Shown here piece after piece: positions 1 through 6,581 of a DNA stretch of 6,647 nt; the stretch's first letter is position 1, and every line of letters starts with the position of its first letter. A model generated the notes under the pieces. The model was given only the letters and a program-made list of their open reading frames with translations. It had not been told where the DNA came from and made no database searches. This stretch comes from an uncultured Lachnospiraceae bacterium (GTDB lineage: Bacteria > Bacillota > Clostridia > Lachnospirales > Lachnospiraceae), in contig CALZPS010000086.1 of NCBI GenBank assembly GCA_945827765.1, positions 1-6,647 of the forward strand. The letters run 5' to 3'. The position numbers and the translations under genes were made by a program.

Positions 1-23
1 CCGACTCCCAGACCGGCCATCAT
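1..23 (-). CDS. Start of an unidentified gene, cut by the left window edge
   Basis: Read on the minus strand, two adjacent ATG codons (23-21 and 20-18) open a frame that runs to the edge as MMAGLGVG. A purine-rich GAGGAAG sits at 37-31, seven bases ahead of the first ATG, which is a good ribosome binding site distance. The gene would be divergent from the AraC-family regulator at 185-1384, an arrangement in which the neighbour is often the regulator's target. Eight codons are too few to identify the product, so no function is assigned. The main support is the ribosome binding site plus start; a chance open stretch cannot be excluded. Confidence 0.42.
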
Positions 24-81
24 TTTTTTCCTTCCTCTACCCTGTATCAGGTCCGTCAGACTCATTTGTCGGGCGGCTCTT

Positions 82-143
82 TATAATTAATATATCGCCT
101 TTTTTATTATAAGTTTGTATTTTTGTTGTCTTTATTGTAAAAT
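82..143. promoter_or_regulatory. Probable divergent promoter region of the regulator and the left-edge gene
   Basis: The stretch from about 38 to 163 is non-coding and very AT-rich. For the plus strand, TTGTAT (115-120) and TAAAAT (138-143) are 17 bases apart and would start a transcript about 35 bases before the regulator's ATG. A perfect TATAAT is also present on the plus strand at 82-87 and another on the minus strand at 111-106, the latter suited to the left-edge gene. The -35 matches are weak on both strands. TTATAAT (81-87) and ATTATAA (106-112) form a 7-base inverted repeat with an 18-base spacer and could alternatively be an operator. Which elements are active is inference. Confidence 0.35.
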
Positions 144-169
144 AATCCTGTATATTTCTTATTTTGATG

Positions 170-175
170 AAAGGA
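170..175 (+). promoter_or_regulatory. Ribosome binding site that decides the regulator's start
   Basis: AAAGGA ends nine bases before the ATG at 185. The in-frame TTG at 164 and ATG at 167 lie upstream of or against this element and have no purine-rich sequence of their own, so the ATG at 185 is the preferred start. Confidence 0.6.
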
Positions 176-184
176 ATTGATTCA

Positions 185-1384
185 ATGAGTAAAAGAAACA
201 TTAATTATGATTATATTGCCAGAAATATTTCCTCTCTTACCCGTATTATGGTACGTGTATATAAGGATAAAACTCTTGTTTCTATTTATGATCCCTGTGG
301 CTTTCCCACTGATCCTGCCATGCTTTACCTTGACAGGCTTTTTCAGATTGATAAGGAGGTCAGCTATTACATTACGCCCTATGACCAGTTTTACGGCATC
401 ATCCGCCATGAAAATTATCATTTTATCGTCGGTCCCACCTTCCAGATTGCTCCGTCCCGTTCGCAAATTCGTGAGTATATGTTTGAACTGGGCATCCGAA
501 AGAATTGTTTTGAGCAGTATCTCAGTCTCATGCTCACAATCACTCCCATGCCGCTGGAATTGTTTTTGCATGAGCTGTGTCTGATTTACTATTTTGTCAG
601 TGAAAAGGAACTTTCCCTCGCGGATTTTATCCTTTACGATTCCTACTCTGACATTTCCCGCCAGAATCAAAAGACGGTTGAGGATATCACGCCGTCGATG
701 GCTGAAGAATCGTATGAAAGTGCGCCTGCTCACGGCACTCTGCAATTTGAGCAGAAGATGCTCACCTATATCACCCACGGTGATGTTGAAGGACTAAAAT
801 CCTATTTCTCCGCTCATTCCGCTGGACGGCCGGGCAAGACCGCCAACAGCTATCTGCGGCAGGTCAAAAATATTTTCATCTCCTCTGTCACCCTCGTGTC
901 GCGGGCGGCTATTGCCGGAGGACTGCCCGCAGAGGAAGCTCTGACTCTGAGTGACCGCTATATCCAGCACTGTGAGGCGTTTCATAATCCCGAACAGGTC
1001 ATGAATCTGCAATATAATATGGTCATGGATTATGCCACCCTCGTGTCCGAACTGCAGCAAGGTTCACGTTATGACAAATTTATACGCAGCGTGACCGGCT
1101 ACATCCGGGAGCATTTGAGCGAAGACCTCAATGTAGAACAGATGGCTAAGGATCTTTATGTCAGCCGCAGTTACCTGTCCACAAAATTTAAAAAAGAGAC
1201 CGGCATGACACTGACCGTCTATATTCAGGAGCAAAAGATAAAAAAAGCAATGGAATATCTGAAAAACACCGACAAAAGTGTGCTGGAAATCAGCACCTTT
1301 CTAGGTTTTTCCTCGCAGGGATATTTTCAAAATGTATTCAAGAAATGTACCGGCATGACGCCGAAAGAATTTCGGGGACAATAA
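185..1384 (+). CDS. AraC-family transcriptional regulator
   Basis: A cytoplasmic DNA-binding regulator of 399 residues from the ATG at 185. The C-terminal hundred residues (about 300-399) form the two-helix-turn-helix AraC/XylS domain. The first helix-turn-helix is near 315-337 (LNVEQMAKDLYVSRSYLSTK), and the second spans 366-397, with the family's FLGFSSQGYFQNVFKK and the closing TGMTPKEFR signature. The N-terminal 290 residues resemble the sensor parts of Firmicutes AraC proteins and have no predicted membrane segment; the region around 215-285 (LRQVKNIFISSVTLVSRAAI) is typical of this group. The ligand is not evident. The gene is divergent from a gene starting at the left edge, the likeliest target, and convergent with the hydroxylase operon. 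In-frame TTG 164 and ATG 167 are alternative starts. The family call is secure; the target is inference. Confidence 0.93.
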   Translation: MSKRNINYDYIARNISSLTRIMVRVYKDKTLVSIYDPCGFPTDPAMLYLDRLFQIDKEVSYYITPYDQFYGIIRHENYHFIVGPTFQIAPSRSQIREYMFELGIRKNCFEQYLSLMLTITPMPLELFLHELCLIYYFVSEKELSLADFILYDSYSDISRQNQKTVEDITPSMAEESYESAPAHGTLQFEQKMLTYITHGDVEGLKSYFSAHSAGRPGKTANSYLRQVKNIFISSVTLVSRAAIAGGLPAEEALTLSDRYIQHCEAFHNPEQVMNLQYNMVMDYATLVSELQQGSRYDKFIRSVTGYIREHLSEDLNVEQMAKDLYVSRSYLSTKFKKETGMTLTVYIQEQKIKKAMEYLKNTDKSVLEISTFLGFSSQGYFQNVFKKCTGMTPKEFRGQ

Positions 1385-1438
1385 TTTAACAAATACATTG
1401 CATCCAGGCGAATTTTATGAATCCATCCGGGGATAATA

Positions 1439-1741
1439 ATGCATATCTTTTGCACGGAGGTCAGTAAGTATGATTCTTTTCAGAATGGCTGGGGTTACTG
1501 GGAAGGGGATCAAGGCCGGTCATTTCCAAAGGAATATGCATGGACACAATGTCGTTTACCAAACGGCTCCTTGATGCTGTCCGTGGCTGATATTCCCATA
1601 GCCGGTGTGCATTTTACTGGGATTATAGGTAACATATTATGGGCATCCAGCAAAGCATTCTATCGTTTTCAGCAAAAGGGGCAAACCCTTTTTGCTTTTG
1701 AAACAGAACAGGCTTCCTTTGAATATGAATATCCGTCTTGA
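1439..1741 (+). pseudogene. Remnant of a tocopherol cyclase family protein
   Basis: The 100-residue frame carries a signature I recognise from the tocopherol cyclase family (Pfam PF14249): GYWEGDQGRSFPKEYAWTQC at residues 19-38, then SLMLSVADIPIAGVHFTGII at 44-63 and YRF at 75-77. Family members in Firmicutes are usually around 300 residues, so most of the N-terminal part and the C-terminal end are absent. Only 54 bases separate the ATG from the end of the regulator, and no matching upstream piece is visible in another frame. The family's usual Trp in GYxExDWGxSFP is Gln here. The ribosome binding site is poor (GGGGA at 1429-1433). The stop abuts the stop of the convergent ZIP gene. I read it as a decayed or truncated gene. 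The family match is from memory of conserved motifs; a short expressed protein remains possible. Confidence 0.55.
1671..1699. terminator. Weak hairpin, possible terminator for the minus-strand operon
   Basis: AAAAGGG (1674-1680) and CCCTTTT (1686-1692) pair around a five-base loop, and the outer AGC/GCT can add three pairs across one bulged T. It lies about 50 bases beyond the ZIP gene's stop, a suitable place for a terminator of the minus-strand operon, and has T-rich sequence on either strand. The GC core is only three pairs and the hairpin lies inside the remnant's reading frame, so this call is tentative. No better terminator was seen between the convergent genes. Confidence 0.28.
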
Positions 1742-2524
1742 CTATCCAAGTGCTACATCAAGTGCCAGCATCAGTGTAAACCCCAAAGTAAAAAACAGTG
1801 TCCCTAAATTGGAATGTTTCCCTTGCGACATCTCCGGAATCAACTCTTCCACCACCACATAAATCATGGCTCCTGCGGCAAAGCTGAGCAAATAAGGCAG
1901 CGCAGGAGTAATAAACCCGGATGCCCAAATCGTAAACAGCGCTGCAAGAGGTTCGACAGCACCGGAAGCCAGGCCCAGAAGAAATGCGCTCTTCTTTTTC
2001 ATTCCCGCCGACCTAAGCGGCATGGAAATAATCGCTCCCTCCGGAAAATTCTGAATGGCAATGCCAATCGAGAGAGTCAGTGCTCCTGCCATTGTAATCG
2101 TATCATTTCCTGCCATCCAGCCTGCGAACAGCACACCGACTGCCATTCCTTCCGGGATATTGTGCAGTATTACTGCAAATACCATCATAGTAGTCTTTCG
2201 CAAAGTCACCGTTGGCCCCTCTGGCTCGTCATCCCCCTGATGCAGATGCGGAACCGACTTATCCAAAAGCAATAAAAACAAAATTCCCAGCCAAAAACCA
2301 ATCACTGCAGGAACAAATGACCAGTTTCCCATGTACTCAGCCTGATCCATAGACGGAATCAACAGACTCCAGACAGATGCCGCCACCATGACACCCGCAG
2401 CAAATCCCACCAGTGCCCGCTGCACCATCTGGTTCAGCTCCTTTTTCATGAACAACACACAGGCAGCCCCCAATGTGGTTCCCAGAAAAGGAATCAGTAT
2501 TCCCTGTATAACTTGTATCGCCAT
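1742..2524 (-). CDS. ZIP-family metal cation transporter (ZupT/GufA-like)
   Basis: A 260-residue polytopic inner-membrane protein that would import divalent metal ions such as zinc, iron or manganese. About eight hydrophobic segments are visible. The two metal-binding signatures are HNIPEGMAVG at 121-130 and the paired IQNFPEGAII at 157-166, followed by SGAVEPLAAL (187-196) and FAAGAMIYVVVEELIPE (215-231), all typical of the bacterial GufA/ZupT branch. The loop at 93-99 (HLHQGDD) is the usual variable His/Asp metal loop, short here. The length is normal for the branch. GGAGG lies about seven bases before the ATG, inside the 15-base gap after the acetyltransferase gene, so it is probably the last gene of the operon. 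Its link to a molybdenum enzyme is positional only: ZIP proteins move cations, not molybdate. The metal cannot be assigned from sequence. Confidence 0.93.
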   Translation of the reverse strand: MAIQVIQGILIPFLGTTLGAACVLFMKKELNQMVQRALVGFAAGVMVAASVWSLLIPSMDQAEYMGNWSFVPAVIGFWLGILFLLLLDKSVPHLHQGDDEPEGPTVTLRKTTMMVFAVILHNIPEGMAVGVLFAGWMAGNDTITMAGALTLSIGIAIQNFPEGAIISMPLRSAGMKKKSAFLLGLASGAVEPLAALFTIWASGFITPALPYLLSFAAGAMIYVVVEELIPEMSQGKHSNLGTLFFTLGFTLMLALDVALG

Positions 2525-2539
2525 ATTATATCCTCCACT

Positions 2540-3184
2540 TTAATTCTCATATTTGGACAGGTCATTCATTTCTTTGACATATAACTCCTGATTCAGACGG
2601 AACCTTTGTCCTTTTGGTTCAATCATAAATTTCTGACCGGATTTTTTCTCAAAACCAATCTTCTGATAAAATGAATGGTCACTGAAATTATTGAGGATTA
2701 CCCGCATTTCACTGATATTGCGTTCTGCAAAATAGCTCTGTACTTCCTTCAGAAACTGCTCTTCTATCTGTTTTCCTTTATATGTCGACGAAACCCATAA
2801 TACTGCCAAATATCCGAAAGTACCATCTGATTCTGCCGCGGATTGTTTGCGGCCTTCCTCCAGTTCCTTATACAGGTTCAGAATCTTGCGTCCTTCCCCG
2901 CGGCACTTCAGTCCAAGCCATGTACCGGTTTTTTTCAGCCAGGAACCGACCGCTTTTCTGTTGTCTGTCGTTGGAGCGGCCACCAGTCCTACAATGGAAT
3001 CTCTTGTCTTTGCAATGCGGATACACGCATGTTTCTCCATAATATTCCAGTACACCCATTTTGCGAAATCCACTTTTACTGTATCATCATCCAAAAATTT
3101 GTCCAGACTCAAAGCATCAATAAGAATATGATATATGTCTCCTCTTTCTTTTCTGTCCGGTTTTCTGTATTCTATTTTTTTCAT
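2540..3184 (-). CDS. GNAT-type N-acetyltransferase
   Basis: A 214-residue cytoplasmic protein with the layout of the GCN5-related acetyltransferase fold, which transfers acetyl from acetyl-CoA to an amine. The acetyl-CoA-binding core is at about 124-150: strand GYLAVLWV, then STYKGKQIEEQFLKEV, where the usual R/QxxGxG/A loop is reduced to YKGKQI. The later motif is SFYQKIGFEKK at 171-181, the common F/YxxxGF end of GNAT domains. The first 110 residues hold a longer than usual insert (about 70-120), so close functional assignment is not possible. Its ATG overlaps the TGA of the nucleotidyltransferase gene as ATGA, with AAAGGA 10-15 bases upstream, which points to translational coupling and cotranscription. 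The substrate is unknown; protein, antibiotic or small-molecule targets are all open. The degenerate acetyl-CoA loop lowers certainty that it is active. Confidence 0.75.
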   Translation of the reverse strand: MKKIEYRKPDRKERGDIYHILIDALSLDKFLDDDTVKVDFAKWVYWNIMEKHACIRIAKTRDSIVGLVAAPTTDNRKAVGSWLKKTGTWLGLKCRGEGRKILNLYKELEEGRKQSAAESDGTFGYLAVLWVSSTYKGKQIEEQFLKEVQSYFAERNISEMRVILNNFSDHSFYQKIGFEKKSGQKFMIEPKGQRFRLNQELYVKEMNDLSKYEN

Positions 3185-3771
3185 ATCTCATTTATCCTTT
3201 CTGATTTATCTACATCTTCCAGTTCCTTCTGCTCTCTGGCCGATACGGCACAGACATCCTTCCGACGAAGTAAAATTCTTTTTCCCCCTGTATCTCCCTC
3301 CAATGTCAGAAGTATGGGCAGCAGGTCTTTGGAAAAGATCGCCGGATTTCCGCTTCTTCCGTTCCATTCCACATATCCGCCTGCAAAACCGCCCTCAACC
3401 GTTTTGTATATCAACTGCAAAACAGTCTCCGCTCTTATCCATGGCTGGTCTGCCACGCAGAACAGATAATAGTCAGCATCCGGGTTCGCGATCCCGGCAC
3501 GAATGGAATAGGAAATTCCTTTTTCTCTGTCAGGAGAACCTGTCACGAAGATACGGTCTTTCCATATATTCTGCTGTTTTCGAGCATATTCTCCGACTGC
3601 CGGATATTCTGTCACCACGGTCAGAGTCGTATCCTCACACCTTTCCAGAACCTGAAACAACGTATCCATTCCATACTGAAACATGGGTTTGTTTTTCATT
3701 TCATAATATAGTTTGTTACTTCCAAATCGGCGGCTGTTTCCTGCCGCCAGATAAATCATCCTAATTTTCAT
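3181..3771 (-). CDS. MocA/PucB-like molybdenum cofactor nucleotidyltransferase
   Basis: A 196-residue cytoplasmic protein of the MobA-like NTP-transferase fold (PF12804), the same length as E. coli MocA (192). MocA joins CMP to molybdopterin to make the cytosine dinucleotide cofactor used by xanthine dehydrogenase-type enzymes; Bacillus PucB is the purine-catabolism counterpart. Visible motifs are the nucleotide-binding LAAGNSRRFGSNK (8-20), GISYSIRAG (85-93), the metal-binding DQPW (108-111), SGNPAIF (140-146), GDTGGKRIL (159-167) and the closing EDVD (185-188) that matches the family's DxDTPED. LAAG rather than LAGG favours MocA over the GTP-using MobA. Its ATG (3771-3769) overlaps the end of the large-subunit gene by 11 bases, with GGGGA about nine bases upstream; a second ATG at 3759 would start just past that stop. 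Its place directly behind the catalytic subunit fits a dedicated maturation role. CTP use is inferred. Confidence 0.88.
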   Translation of the reverse strand: MKIRMIYLAAGNSRRFGSNKLYYEMKNKPMFQYGMDTLFQVLERCEDTTLTVVTEYPAVGEYARKQQNIWKDRIFVTGSPDREKGISYSIRAGIANPDADYYLFCVADQPWIRAETVLQLIYKTVEGGFAGGYVEWNGRSGNPAIFSKDLLPILLTLEGDTGGKRILLRRKDVCAVSAREQKELEDVDKSERINEI

Positions 3772-6061
3772 GAGACAACATCCCCATCAATACTTTTTCC
3801 GGAGTGATAGGAAGTTCTCTGTGCCAAACACCTGTCGCATTATAGATTGCATGAGCGATTGCCGGAGACGGTGTATTGATAACAATCTCACCGATTGACT
3901 TAGCTCCGAAAGGCCCTGACTCTTCATAGCTGTTTTCAAATTCCACTCGCAGCCTGCATACATCCAGACGAGTGGGAATCTTGTACTGCATAAAGGAATC
4001 TTCCAGAATTTTCCCCTTCGCACTGTAAGTCACGTCTTCATACAGCGCCATACCGATTCCCTGTGCAAGTCCGCCCTCTGTCTGTACTTTCGCCAGATTA
4101 CTATTGATCGGCGTACCACAATCCACCACAGCCACATAGTCCAAAAGCTCCACCGCACCGGTTTCTTTGTCAACTTCCAATTCCACCATGCCTGCCATAA
4201 ATGGCGGCGGGGAAATCGGTGAGGAATGGGTCACGGTCACCTGCGAGGCCTCCGTGTTGCCATTCATCGATTTGGCGGCAATCTCACCAAGCGTCACCTT
4301 TTGGCTGCAATCTGCCGTTCGTATCCCGTCCGAATCAAAAACGAGTTCTTCCTCATCGCATTGCATCATCTTTGCGGCAATCCTGCACATCCGCTTTTTC
4401 AACTCCACACAAGCCTTCTCCACCGCTTTTCCCGTCACATAAGTAGTACTTGATGCATAAGAGCCGGAATCATACGGTGAACTGTCGGAATCCGCCCCAT
4501 ACACCACGATATCATCCACGCTGCACTCCAGACATTCTGCAGCAATCTGCGCCAGAATCGTGTCGCATCCGGTTCCCATATCTGCTGCTCCGATAGACAA
4601 TGCATAAAACCCGTCATCATTTAACTTTATTGTGGCAGAACCCACATCCATCCCGGAGATTCCGGAACCTTGCATGGCAAGTGCCACACCTTTCGCCCTG
4701 ATTTTACCGTTGCCCATATCCTGTGCCAGAGGTTTCTCGTCCCACTTTATCATTTCTTTGGCTTTCGTTATACAGCGGTCCAATGCACAGGCATTCATTT
4801 GTTCATTATAATAAGCCGCAGCCTTTTGTCCTTCTCTCACGATATTCTTCTCGCGGATGGCAACCGGGTCGATTCCCAGTTTGGAGGCCAGTTCATTCAC
4901 CATGCTCTCCACCGCAAAAAGTCCCTGCGTCGCTCCGTATCCGCGGTAAGCTCCCGCCGCCTGCATGTTCGTATAAACCACATCATAGCGGAATCGAAAT
5001 GCTTCCAGATTACTGTTGTAGAGTGGTATTGATTTGTGGCCGGACAATCCAACAGTAGTAGGGCCATGTTCCCCATATGCTCCTGTATTAGACAATGTAT
5101 AGAGGTCAATCGCCCGAATTGTGCCGTCCTTCATAGCCCCCAGCCTGACATGCATCTCCATCTCATGTCTCGGAGAACCGGCTGTCTGTGTTTCCTTCCG
5201 GCTGAAAATCATTTTGGCTGCCTTTTTCGTCTTCCATGTAACAAACGCCGGATACATTTCGGAAATGCAGGACTGTTTTGCTCCGAATCCGCCTCCGATG
5301 CGCGGTTTTGTCACACGAATCATCGATTTTGGGATGTCAAGAGCATTGGCAAGAATTCTCCGCACATGGAACACAATCTGAGTGGAACTGATGACGTGCA
5401 GTCTTCCATACGGATCGATGCAGGTATAGGTACGGAATGTCTCCATCATGGCCTGCTGATTTGCCTTTGTATGGTAAGTGTGTTCCAGTACTATGTCACA
5501 ACTGTCCATAACTTCTTCCAAATTTCCATCCTCGTCCAATCCGGAAGCGCAGAGATTCCGCTGATTATCAGCCCCCACGTCACAGAGTGCTTTCCAGTTT
5601 TCCTCGGGATGCACCAAAACGTCTGCATCCTTCGCCTGATGGATATCCAGCACCGGCTCGAGTACCTGATATGTCACTTTAATTAATTTCAAAGCTTTAT
5701 CCACCGCTTTTTCATTTTCCCCGGCAACAATAGCCACACCATCCCCGACAAAGCGAACTCTCCTGTCCAAAATCAATCGGTCATAAGGACTGGCTTCCGG
5801 ATAGGTCTGCCCGGCCAGAGTAAAACGTTTCTGCGGCACATCCTTGTAGGTGTAAACAGCCTCGATTCCCGGTACTTTACAGGCGATATCGGTGTTGATA
5901 TCCTCAATCCAGGCATGAGCATGAGGACTTCTCAACACTTTGACAGCCAGACAGTCGGATGGTGTGCCGTCATCCACATAGCCCGGCTTGCCGCAGACAA
6001 GTGACATGGCATCTTTTTTCCTGACAGGCTGATTAATTACAGATGTTCTTTTTTCTTCCAT
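3761..6061 (-). CDS. Molybdopterin-binding catalytic subunit of a xanthine dehydrogenase-family hydroxylase
   Basis: The large, molybdenum-bearing subunit (766 residues from ATG 6061), which hydroxylates a substrate with water-derived oxygen and passes electrons to the iron-sulfur subunit. The N-terminal a/b hammerhead domain spans about 15-140 (GKPGYVDDGTP, LRSPHAHAWI). The molybdopterin-binding domains follow: TKPRIGGGFGAKQ (251-263), AGAYRGYGATQ (369-379), GAADMGTGCDT (491-501), SPYDSGSYASSTTYVTG (528-544) and GPFGAKSIGE (716-725), whose Glu725 matches the catalytic base of the family. Arg373 matches bovine Arg880; Gln263 stands where bovine XDH has Glu802. The length is normal for a separate large subunit. 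The ATG shares one base with the small-subunit stop (TGATG); a GTG three bases earlier (6064) is the alternative start. A purine is a plausible substrate, but nicotinate-type, aldehyde or other N-heterocycle substrates cannot be excluded. Selenium-dependent relatives use no selenocysteine, so that cannot be judged here. Confidence 0.93.
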   Translation of the reverse strand: MEEKRTSVINQPVRKKDAMSLVCGKPGYVDDGTPSDCLAVKVLRSPHAHAWIEDINTDIACKVPGIEAVYTYKDVPQKRFTLAGQTYPEASPYDRLILDRRVRFVGDGVAIVAGENEKAVDKALKLIKVTYQVLEPVLDIHQAKDADVLVHPEENWKALCDVGADNQRNLCASGLDEDGNLEEVMDSCDIVLEHTYHTKANQQAMMETFRTYTCIDPYGRLHVISSTQIVFHVRRILANALDIPKSMIRVTKPRIGGGFGAKQSCISEMYPAFVTWKTKKAAKMIFSRKETQTAGSPRHEMEMHVRLGAMKDGTIRAIDLYTLSNTGAYGEHGPTTVGLSGHKSIPLYNSNLEAFRFRYDVVYTNMQAAGAYRGYGATQGLFAVESMVNELASKLGIDPVAIREKNIVREGQKAAAYYNEQMNACALDRCITKAKEMIKWDEKPLAQDMGNGKIRAKGVALAMQGSGISGMDVGSATIKLNDDGFYALSIGAADMGTGCDTILAQIAAECLECSVDDIVVYGADSDSSPYDSGSYASSTTYVTGKAVEKACVELKKRMCRIAAKMMQCDEEELVFDSDGIRTADCSQKVTLGEIAAKSMNGNTEASQVTVTHSSPISPPPFMAGMVELEVDKETGAVELLDYVAVVDCGTPINSNLAKVQTEGGLAQGIGMALYEDVTYSAKGKILEDSFMQYKIPTRLDVCRLRVEFENSYEESGPFGAKSIGEIVINTPSPAIAHAIYNATGVWHRELPITPEKVLMGMLSHEN

Positions 6062-6531
6062 CACTTGGCTGCCCCTTTCTCCTTTTTGTATGCCAGATAA
6101 GACAAAATTCCTCTCATCTGCCCTTCATATCCTGAACAGCGACACAAATTTCCTGCCAGATATTCCTTGATTTCTTCTTCTGTAGGATCCGGATTCTCCC
6201 GAAACATGGCAATCGCATTCATCATAAAGCCCGGATTACAGAATCCACACTGCTCTGCTCCCTGGTCTGCTATATAAGCCCCGAACCCTTCTGCTTCCTC
6301 CTGCAGTCCTTCCAAAGTCACCACACGATGCCCCGCCGCTCTGACTGCCAGCATCGCGCAGGAAAGAACCGGTTTTTCATCTACAAACACGGTACAGAGA
6401 CCACAATTAGCAGACTCACATCCCCGTTTTACACTGCTGCAGCCCTGTGCCCGTAAAAAATCAATAAGTAACATATCGGGTGCTGCTTCCGCATTCACTT
6501 TTTTCTCATTTATCCACAATACTATCTGCAT
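6061..6531 (-). CDS. [2Fe-2S] iron-sulfur subunit of the molybdenum hydroxylase
   Basis: A 156-residue electron-transfer subunit carrying two [2Fe-2S] clusters that relay electrons from molybdopterin to FAD. The N-terminal plant-ferredoxin-like domain binds one cluster through Cys38, Cys43, Cys46 and Cys58 (GCESANCGLC, then VLSC). The C-terminal helical domain binds the other through Cys95, Cys98, Cys130 and Cys132 (QCGFCNPGF and NLCRCSGY). The family more often has GxCG in the first motif and CGFCTPG in the second; here the residues are Asn and Asn, with all eight cysteines kept. The length matches CoxS/XdhC-type small subunits. The ATG at 6531 is chosen over an upstream in-frame TTG (6558) because AGGAGG lies five bases before it and the family's N-terminus begins with the first strand (MQIVLWINEKKV). 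The stop overlaps the large-subunit start. Confidence 0.94.
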   Translation of the reverse strand: MQIVLWINEKKVNAEAAPDMLLIDFLRAQGCSSVKRGCESANCGLCTVFVDEKPVLSCAMLAVRAAGHRVVTLEGLQEEAEGFGAYIADQGAEQCGFCNPGFMMNAIAMFRENPDPTEEEIKEYLAGNLCRCSGYEGQMRGILSYLAYKKEKGAAK

Positions 6532-6536
6532 ATTTG

Positions 6537-6542
6537 CCTCCT
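6537..6542 (-). promoter_or_regulatory. Strong ribosome binding site fixing the small-subunit start
   Basis: Minus-strand AGGAGG ends five bases before the ATG at 6531-6529. It rules out the longer reading from TTG at 6558, which would contain this site within its coding sequence and has no comparable purine-rich element ahead of it. Confidence 0.75.
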
Positions 6543-6581
6543 GATAAAACGCACACAATCATAATCTGCAATGCGCCGCAT

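Noticed and set aside
182..778. Minus-strand open frame of 198 codons opposite the AraC-family gene
   Set aside because: It has no ribosome binding site of note and no recognisable family, and is fully covered by the regulator.
1385..1438. Gap after the regulator examined for a terminator
   Set aside because: No stem followed by a T-run was found; there is no support for a terminator immediately after the regulator.
1417..1467. Sixteen-codon plus-strand frame starting MNPSGDNN
   Set aside because: It is too short, has no ribosome binding site and overlaps the remnant; nothing supports translation.
1470..1552. Short plus-strand frame with a good GGAGGT ribosome binding site at 1456-1461
   Set aside because: The frame is only 27 codons (start MILFRMAGV) and out of register with the tocopherol cyclase motifs. 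The GGAGGT is more likely chance or a leftover of the decayed locus.
2843..3764. Two plus-strand open frames of about 209 codons opposite the GNAT and nucleotidyltransferase genes
   Set aside because: Both are antisense to genes with strong motifs and operon overlaps; their translations show no conserved pattern.
5036..5686. Plus-strand open frame of 216 codons opposite the large subunit
   Set aside because: It lies entirely antisense to a gene with clear family motifs; its translation is rich in Cys, His and Ser with no recognisable domain, as expected of a shadow frame.
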